Shown here piece by piece: positions 58,903-64,000 of a stretch of 64,000 nt of DNA. The stretch covers positions 62,001 to 126,000 of the forward strand of contig CAKQYS010000008.1 of the NCBI GenBank assembly GCA_934293375.1, read 5' to 3'. The position numbers and the translations under genes are program-made. Under the pieces are notes generated by a model. It was given only the letters and a program-made list of their open reading frames with translations, did not search any database and was not told the origin of the DNA. How positions within the stretch are numbered: position 1 is the stretch's first letter; each line of letters opens with the position of its first letter. The DNA comes from an uncultured Lachnospiraceae bacterium. Lineage in GTDB: Bacteria > Bacillota > Clostridia > Lachnospirales > Lachnospiraceae.

Positions 58903-59373
58903 ATGAAAAGAACGATATTACTATTAGGTTTTTTATTTTTGACTATATTGAGTGTAACAATATATGTAAAAGCAACAGCTTATGTTGGCGATGTTGCATA
59001 TGTAATTTATGATGAAGAAGGCAATGAAATTGATAATGGGGTGATTTCGTCTAATATGAGTAGGGCATCATTTACTGCGGTAACTTTAAAGGATGGTGAA
59101 ATGGCAAAGTTTACGCCTAATAATACGGTCGGTTTTTTAACATTATCAAATCGGATTATTAAGTTTGCATATAGTATGAATAAATCTGGGTATATGACGA
59201 CGCAATTATATAGGTATAGATCGGTGCGTGTTGCAAAAAATCAATCCACACATAAAGGGACTACATTAAAGTATACAACCACCACAGAAGGCTATTATTA
59301 TGCGTTGATAACCAACGATTCTGGATCTGATAAAAATATATATGGCATAACTTTTGAGACATTGATGCCATAA
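58903..59373 (+). CDS. Secreted or membrane-anchored protein next to the fused sigma factor
   Basis: 156 aa from ATG 58903, with GAGGAGG upstream (an ATG at 58885 lies before it). Signal or anchor MKRTILLLGFLFLTILSVTIYV. The mature part is beta-rich (TTEGYYYALITNDSGSDKNIYGITFE) and resembles in pattern the external end of the sigma-factor protein (EDGEYSFFIINATSDNIILDQAKICF). Both may share a ligand or interact. AT-rich like the 3' part of the previous gene. Family not recognised. Confidence 0.7.
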   Translation: MKRTILLLGFLFLTILSVTIYVKATAYVGDVAYVIYDEEGNEIDNGVISSNMSRASFTAVTLKDGEMAKFTPNNTVGFLTLSNRIIKFAYSMNKSGYMTTQLYRYRSVRVAKNQSTHKGTTLKYTTTTEGYYYALITNDSGSDKNIYGITFETLMP

Positions 59374-59468
59374 TAGAAAGCGGATTTGGGTTGATTATAT
59401 ATAAAGGTGTAAGAAAATTTTAAACGACTGGTTTGTGTCGTCAATTTGAGAATCTTAGTACACCCCAT

Positions 59469-59517
59469 CCCGCTCCTCCACATACACTATGTTATAAGGT
59501 GTATGAAAGGAGCAGGG
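59469..59517 (+). promoter_or_regulatory. Hairpin that hides the rhodanese ribosome binding site
   Basis: CCCGCTCC (59469-59476) pairs with GGAGC and GGG (59509-59517, one bulge), and CATACAC (59481-59487) with GTGTATG (59499-59505). The GGAG of the following gene lies in the stem, so translation could be switched by unfolding. Confidence 0.5.
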
Positions 59518-59523
59518 TATGGT

Positions 59524-59832
59524 ATGGGTGTGACCAGTATTCATATACAGGAAGCGTTAGAACGGACGGTGTCGGAAAATGGAATTCTGATCGATGTCCG
59601 GGATCGTCAGGAATTTCACGATGGACATATTCCGATGGCGATCAATATTCCATTGGATGACATTGTGCGTGGAAAATATAAGCTGCCGAAGAATAGACTT
59701 TTGGTAGTGTATTGCGATAGTGGACTTCACAGTCTGACTGCGGCAAGATATTTGGACCGACAGGGTTATCGGGTGCTGAACACATATGGCGGATTAAGTG
59801 CGTATAAGAAAGCGTTGACATTAAAACACTAA
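59524..59832 (+). CDS. Single-domain rhodanese (sulfurtransferase)
   Basis: 102 aa from ATG 59524; ATG 59503 is an alternative. One rhodanese domain with ILIDVRDRQEFHDGHIPMAINIPL and the active-site Cys in VVYCDSGLHSLTAARYL. Moves sulphur to acceptors such as cyanide, thioredoxin or tRNA-modifying enzymes. Monocistronic by position, with a hairpin before it. Confidence 0.9.
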   Translation: MGVTSIHIQEALERTVSENGILIDVRDRQEFHDGHIPMAINIPLDDIVRGKYKLPKNRLLVVYCDSGLHSLTAARYLDRQGYRVLNTYGGLSAYKKALTLKH

Positions 59833-59859
59833 ACCCGTACAATAAAATATAGCGATAGT

Positions 59860-59890
59860 GATAGGGGCAGTTAATACAATTGCCCCTATC
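59860..59890 (+). promoter_or_regulatory. Inverted repeat before the RNA methyltransferase gene
   Basis: GATAGGGGCA (59860-59869) pairs perfectly with TGCCCCTATC (59881-59890) around 11 bases. No clean T run follows, so it is either a weak terminator of the rhodanese gene or a leader stem. Confidence 0.5.
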
Positions 59891-59918
59891 GTGTTATTAT
59901 AGATGGAAGGATAACAGA

Positions 59919-61073
59919 ATGGAGAAAATGGAATTTATTGGTCTGTGCCATTTTGGATTGGAATCGGTCCTAAAGAGAGAGATCACAGATCTGGGATATG
60001 AGATTGCAGCAGTAGAGGATGGACGCGTCAGTTTTTATGCAGGTGCTGAAGGGATTGCAAGAGCTAATATTTTTATACGGACGGCAGAGCGTATTATGAT
60101 CAAGGTAGGCAGCTTTCAGGCTGTCACATTTGATGAATTGTTTGAAAAGACGAAGGCATTACCGTGGTCTGCGTATATTCCGCGTAATGGAAGATTCTGG
60201 GTAACGAAGGCAACTACGAAGAATAGTAAGCTGTTTAGCAGCTCTGATATTCAGTCAATCGTGAAGAAAGCAATGGTAGAGAGTATGAAGCAGAGCTATC
60301 ATGAAACATGGTTTTCGGAGGATGGCGACGATTATCCGGTGCGGATCTTTATTCATAAGGATATTGTGACGGTTGGACTGGATACCTCTGGGGTATCCCT
60401 GCACAAGCGCGGATATCGTAGGATGACGGCAAAGGCTCCGATTTCCGAGACGCTGGCAGCGGCATTGATCATGCTGACACCGTGGAACAAGGATCGGATC
60501 TTGGTGGATCCGTTTTGCGGAAGTGGTACATTTCCAATAGAAGCAGCGATGATCGGGGCGAATATTGCTCCGGGAATGAATCGTGAGTTTACGGCAGAAC
60601 AATGGACAGGGATTGTGCCGAAGAAAGCGTGGTATGAAGCCGTGACCGAGGCGCAGGATCTGATCCGGGAAGATGTGAAGATGCAGATTCAGGGCTATGA
60701 TATTGACGCGGCGGTGATCAAGGCTGCCATGGAAAATGCCAGAGAGGCGGGCGTTGATCGGCATATTCATTTTCAGCAGAGAGATGTAAAGGATCTGCGA
60801 CATCCGAAGAAATACGGATTTATCATTACGAATCCACCATATGGGGAGAGACTGGAGGATCGGAAGGATCTGCCGGCACTCTATACACAGATCGGGGAGA
60901 GCTTCCGGATGCTGGATTCATGGTCCTATTATGTGATCACATCCTATGAGGAAGCAGAGAAGTATATCGGCAGAAAGGCGGACAAGAACCGTAAGATCTA
61001 TAATGGTATGATCAAGGCATATTTTTATCAGTTTATGGGTCCAAAACCGCCGAAGAAGCCAAGGGAGAATTAG
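59919..61073 (+). CDS. THUMP-domain RNA guanine-N2 methyltransferase (RlmL N-domain/YpsC type)
   Basis: 384 aa from ATG 59919 after GGAAGG. THUMP RNA-binding domain (about 45-160) and a class I SAM methyltransferase with DPFCGSGTFPIEAAMI and the catalytic NPPYGERL. It should methylate a guanine in 23S rRNA, like YpsC or the N-terminal half of E. coli RlmL; the exact site is not provable. The protease gene starts directly after the stop. Confidence 0.9.
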   Translation: MEKMEFIGLCHFGLESVLKREITDLGYEIAAVEDGRVSFYAGAEGIARANIFIRTAERIMIKVGSFQAVTFDELFEKTKALPWSAYIPRNGRFWVTKATTKNSKLFSSSDIQSIVKKAMVESMKQSYHETWFSEDGDDYPVRIFIHKDIVTVGLDTSGVSLHKRGYRRMTAKAPISETLAAALIMLTPWNKDRILVDPFCGSGTFPIEAAMIGANIAPGMNREFTAEQWTGIVPKKAWYEAVTEAQDLIREDVKMQIQGYDIDAAVIKAAMENAREAGVDRHIHFQQRDVKDLRHPKKYGFIITNPPYGERLEDRKDLPALYTQIGESFRMLDSWSYYVITSYEEAEKYIGRKADKNRKIYNGMIKAYFYQFMGPKPPKKPREN

Positions 61074-62795
61074 GTGAAGAAGACGATATTGGGAGTGCTC
61101 CTTTTGATGTTGGGAGCCATCACTGTCAATTATATATATGCAAATCCGGAGTATTCGATTGTGTCCGGTGCGGATAGTGAGATGCAGGCCCGCATTTTTA
61201 TGGATGCTATGGTGGCAGATGCGAACCAGAGAGGCGTCACAGTATCTTTTGATGACCGTCAGATTGAAGAGGATATGATGAATTGTTATATCAGCGATAA
61301 TCTGCATGTCATGATGCCGGTATCGATCGTGCGGGACTATCTGGAGTGCAAGCTGTCATATCCTTCTGACACGAAGCTGAAGCTCCGGAAGGGGTCCACA
61401 GAATTATTGCTTTGTATCGGGAGCGAGGAAGCCTATGCGAATCAGGTGGCATTTACGCTCCGGGATGCTGTGGTAGAGAAGGACGGGATTGTCTATGTGC
61501 CGATCGAGGATATTGCGACATATCTGCATGTGCGTACACAATACCGATTGGTGGATAATGTTCTGGCAATGTCAAGTATTCCGTATGAAGAAGATCTGCC
61601 GGAGAGTTATGATATGCGTGCGGAGAACCGGATGACCGAGGTGCGAAACCAGGGCAAGAATGCGAACTGCTGGGCCTATGCGAATCTGGGTGCAGCAGAG
61701 TCTACACTGATGCCGGAAGAGCATTTGAATTTCTCAGCGAATTATATGTCGAAGCACAGCGGATTTCAGGTGCCGGAAGATATGGGCGGCGATTACCTGA
61801 TGGCGGTTGCATATATGGCGAGATGGGCCGGACCGGTGGAACGGAAGACGGAATCGGACGGTACGGATGCCGGCAAGATTGAGATTGACGGACGCCCGGT
61901 GCTTAAACATTTGGAACAGGCAGTATTTCCGGCAAAAAAAGATTATGAGACGATCAAGAATTGCGTTTACAAATATGGTGGTGTCGTCAGTTCCCTCTAT
62001 ATCAATCTGGATCTGGAAAATGATGATGAGGGATCATCCTATTATAATAAGGATCAAAGCTCTTATTATTTTGATGGTGAGGCAGAGACGAATCATGCTG
62101 TGGTGATCGTAGGATGGGATGATCATTATTCCAGAGAAAACTTCTCGGTGAAGCCGGAGGAGGATGGGGCATTTATCTGCAAGAACAGCTGGGGCACGAA
62201 GTTTGGAGAGGAAGGATATTTCTATATTTCGTATTATGATGTTAATATCGGTTTGTATAACTGTTGCTATACTGTATTGGCTGATGTAGACAACTATGAC
62301 TACAACTATCAGGCGGACAAGCTTGGCTGGGTTGGTGAGCTGGGATATGACTGTAGCAATGCTTATATGGCAAATGTGTATACGGCGCATGAGGATGAGC
62401 TGTTAAAGGCAGTTGCTTTCTATACAACAGACAAGGATACAAGTTATAAGGTGTATGCGGTAAAAGATTATACGGACAGTGCATCGTTTAAAAATCGTGT
62501 GCAGGTCGCAGAAGGGACATTGGATCAGTCAGGATATTATACGGTGACATTTGACAATGCAGTGCCACTGGCAGCAGGTGAACGATTTGCCGTGGTTGTG
62601 TATCTGGATACTCCCGGCAGTGTACATCCGGTGGCGATCGAGTATAATGGTAATGAGCGGACAGAGACCTTTGATGTGACGGATGGAGAGGGCTATGTGA
62701 GCCTGTATGGCGAGGCATGGACAAATGTAGAACAGAAACAGAATGCGAATGTCTGTTTAAAGGCATTTACGGATAAAACAGGTAATACGCAGTAG
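61074..62795 (+). CDS. Exported papain-family (C1) cysteine protease
   Basis: 573 aa with a GTG start and AAGGGAG. Signal peptide MKKTILGVLLLMLGAITVNYIYA. Residues about 35-170 form a copper-amine-oxidase-N-like stalk domain. The C1 core has Cys199 in GKNANCWAYANL, His341 in NHAVVIVGWDD and Asn371 in CKNSWGTKFGEEGYF. A C-terminal beta domain (about 420-560) resembles lectin-like adhesin domains. A secreted, active protease is expected, degrading dietary or host protein or acting on the cell surface. Confidence 0.9.
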   Translation: MKKTILGVLLLMLGAITVNYIYANPEYSIVSGADSEMQARIFMDAMVADANQRGVTVSFDDRQIEEDMMNCYISDNLHVMMPVSIVRDYLECKLSYPSDTKLKLRKGSTELLLCIGSEEAYANQVAFTLRDAVVEKDGIVYVPIEDIATYLHVRTQYRLVDNVLAMSSIPYEEDLPESYDMRAENRMTEVRNQGKNANCWAYANLGAAESTLMPEEHLNFSANYMSKHSGFQVPEDMGGDYLMAVAYMARWAGPVERKTESDGTDAGKIEIDGRPVLKHLEQAVFPAKKDYETIKNCVYKYGGVVSSLYINLDLENDDEGSSYYNKDQSSYYFDGEAETNHAVVIVGWDDHYSRENFSVKPEEDGAFICKNSWGTKFGEEGYFYISYYDVNIGLYNCCYTVLADVDNYDYNYQADKLGWVGELGYDCSNAYMANVYTAHEDELLKAVAFYTTDKDTSYKVYAVKDYTDSASFKNRVQVAEGTLDQSGYYTVTFDNAVPLAAGERFAVVVYLDTPGSVHPVAIEYNGNERTETFDVTDGEGYVSLYGEAWTNVEQKQNANVCLKAFTDKTGNTQ

Positions 62796-62817
62796 CATGT
62801 AAAGAAGGAGAGTCGTT

Positions 62818-63408
62818 ATGAAACGGATGATTTTTGCAACAGGTAATGAAAATAAGCTGAAGGAGATCCATATGATCATGCAGGATGTGGATTTTGAGAT
62901 CGTTTCCATGAAGGAGGCGGGTCTGGATCTTGATATTGATGAGAATGGTACAACATTTGAGGAAAATGCAGTCATTAAGGCGAAAGCTGTGTGTGAGGCA
63001 ACAGGAGAGCCTGCACTGGCAGATGATTCAGGCCTGGAGATTGATTATCTGAACAAAGAGCCGGGGGTATATTCTGCAAGATATGCGGGCGTGGATACGC
63101 CATATGAGATCAAAAATCAGATGCTGATGGACAGGCTGGAGGGTGTGCCGGATGAAAAGCGGACGGCAAGATTTGTCTGTGTGATCGCAGCAGTATTTCC
63201 GGATGGGCGTGTGATTACGCAGAGGGGCACGATGGAGGGTATCATTGCTCACGAATCTAAGGGTGCAAATGGATTTGGCTATGATCCGATCTTTTTCCTG
63301 CCGGAGTACGGCTGCACATCTGCAGAACTTTCTCCAGAGGATAAGAATGCAATCAGTCACAGAGGTGTTGCTTTACGGAAGATGAGGGATGTGTTAAAGG
63401 ATGAATAA
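62818..63408 (+). CDS. rdgB: XTP/dITP pyrophosphatase (RdgB/HAM1)
   Basis: 196 aa. Hydrolyses non-canonical purine triphosphates to keep them out of DNA. FATGNENKLKEI, ADDSGLEIDYLNKEPGVYSARYAG, GFGYDPIFFLPEYG and SHRGVAL are signature motifs. Overlaps the next gene by 8 bases. Confidence 0.96.
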   Translation: MKRMIFATGNENKLKEIHMIMQDVDFEIVSMKEAGLDLDIDENGTTFEENAVIKAKAVCEATGEPALADDSGLEIDYLNKEPGVYSARYAGVDTPYEIKNQMLMDRLEGVPDEKRTARFVCVIAAVFPDGRVITQRGTMEGIIAHESKGANGFGYDPIFFLPEYGCTSAELSPEDKNAISHRGVALRKMRDVLKDE

Positions 63409-63922
63409 GCGAGCATTGATCATTAGTGATTCACATGGAAAAAACGATGATGTCAAGGCGGTTGTGGAGCAGGCAGGTCATATTGATATGCTGATCCATT
63501 TAGGTGACATTGAGCGGGGACCGGAATATATCCGCAGTCTGGTAGATTGTCCGGTGCATATGGTAGCAGGCAATAATGATTACAATATTCATTTGCCGGC
63601 GACCGATGAATTTGAGTTTGATGGGCATAAGATCTTTATTGTGCATGGACATCAGTTTTATGTGAATGCAGGGATTGGAAGACTGCAGGAATATGCAATT
63701 AAGAATGGATATGAAGTGGCGATGTATGGGCATACACATGTACCGTTTCTGGATGAGGGAGAATTGGTTACGATCCTGAATCCGGGCAGTATTTCTTATC
63801 CGAGACAGGAAGGACGGGATCATACTTTTATGATCATGCAGACGGATAAGGACAATAAGCTGCATTTTTCGTTTGGTAAATTGCAGTCATCGCTGCGGGA
63901 TGTTTACAGAGGATTTTATTAG
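63401..63922 (+). CDS. YfcE/MJ0936-type metallophosphoesterase
   Basis: 173 aa. Calcineurin-like metal motifs DSHGKNDD, HLGDIE, AGNNDY, VHGH, and GHTHVPF are complete. Hydrolyses phosphodiesters with Mn2+ or similar; the natural substrate is unknown. The pairing rdgB-yfcE is common in Firmicutes. Confidence 0.93.
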   Translation: MNKRALIISDSHGKNDDVKAVVEQAGHIDMLIHLGDIERGPEYIRSLVDCPVHMVAGNNDYNIHLPATDEFEFDGHKIFIVHGHQFYVNAGIGRLQEYAIKNGYEVAMYGHTHVPFLDEGELVTILNPGSISYPRQEGRDHTFMIMQTDKDNKLHFSFGKLQSSLRDVYRGFY

Positions 63923-63933
63923 ATAGGAGTCAT

Positions 63934-64000
63934 ATGAAAAAGGGAGATATACTAGAGGGAACAATTACAGATTATGCATTTCCAAACAAGGCCAGTCTGG
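63934..64000 (+). CDS. Start of an RlmD/TrmA-type rRNA uracil-5 methyltransferase (partial)
   Basis: ATG 63934 follows ATAGGAG. The 22 visible residues MKKGDILEGTITDYAFPNKA resemble a TRAM-domain start of the Firmicutes 23S rRNA (uracil-5) methyltransferases. The frame runs off the window, so identity is tentative. Confidence 0.55.
   Translation, partial: MKKGDILEGTITDYAFPNKASL

Noticed and set aside
59424..59441. ACGAC/GTCGT hairpin after the secreted-protein gene as a terminator
   Set aside because: Only five base pairs and a weak T stretch; not convincing.
1..64000. CRISPR array, tRNA/rRNA genes, insertion sequences or prophage
   Set aside because: No regularly spaced repeats, cloverleaf genes, transposase or phage structural genes were seen on reading both strands.

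Overview
The window reads as a chromosomal segment of a low-to-mid-GC, endospore-forming Clostridia, most likely Lachnospiraceae. This is inferred from SpoVG, SpoIIID, two Spo0A-family proteins, a GlgC/GlgD pair, FabK as the enoyl-ACP reductase, a SAM-I (S-box) riboswitch before metK, AGGAGG-type ribosome binding sites and many extended -10 (TGnTATAAT) promoters. I saw no tRNA, rRNA, CRISPR array, insertion sequence or integrase. Three stretches look richer in AT than their surroundings and may be acquired: the Abi gene (48.9-50 kb), the 3' half of the fused sigma-factor gene and the secreted-protein gene after it (58.3-59.4 kb).

Layout. 0-1.5 kb: unknown small genes. 1.7-4.5 kb: glycogen precursor synthesis (glgC-glgD), then spoVG. 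4.7-6.1 kb: a MATE exporter. 6.2-15.3 kb: a six-gene housekeeping and envelope operon (short glmU, pth, mfd, foldase lipoprotein, SH3/glucosaminidase wall hydrolase, gdpD), ended by a bidirectional terminator. 15.4-17.9 kb: an XRE/S24-type regulator with a coupled 19-codon leader ORF, divergent from two tandem Spo0A-family proteins with degraded receivers. 18.0-29.6 kb: a complete 12-gene fatty-acid synthesis operon (acpP, fabK, fabD, fabG, fabF, accB, fabZ, accC, accD, accA, acyl-CoA synthetase, PAS-SARP regulator). 29.7-35.1 kb: a MacB-like ABC system, a lipoprotein and spoIIID. 35.2-37.7 kb: a cysteine-rich leader peptide, metY and cysK. 37.8-41.8 kb: a chemoreceptor, a MerR regulator and convergent murA. 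42.0-46.4 kb (minus strand): metK, an atypical carbamoyltransferase, a membrane protein and pyrB-pyrI, apparently one operon behind the SAM-I riboswitch. 46.5-49.9 kb: a kinase/response-regulator pair and an Abi_2 abortive-infection gene followed by a small structured RNA. 50.1-56.7 kb: a sortase-type surface protein, rluA-like, leuS, a DUF1002-like secreted protein and a small Asn/Gln/Ser-rich ORF. 56.8-64 kb: LytTR regulator, membrane-tethered ECF-like sigma factor, secreted partner, rhodanese, RNA methyltransferase, papain-like protease, rdgB, yfcE-type phosphodiesterase and the start of an RlmD-type methyltransferase.

The most striking hypothesis concerns the fatty-acid operon. Its promoter carries four GGAAC/GGAAT repeats spaced exactly 11 bp apart just upstream of an extended -10. 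Its last gene encodes a protein with PAS-like domains and a C-terminal SARP-type winged helix. SARP proteins are known to bind direct repeats at 11-bp spacing beside the -10, so an autoregulatory lipid-synthesis circuit is a direct, testable inference. Other leads are the cysteine leader, a 41-nt hairpin present twice, the paired pseudo-Spo0A genes, the SAM-controlled pyrimidine operon, the Abi gene with its RNA, and the membrane-tethered sigma factor.
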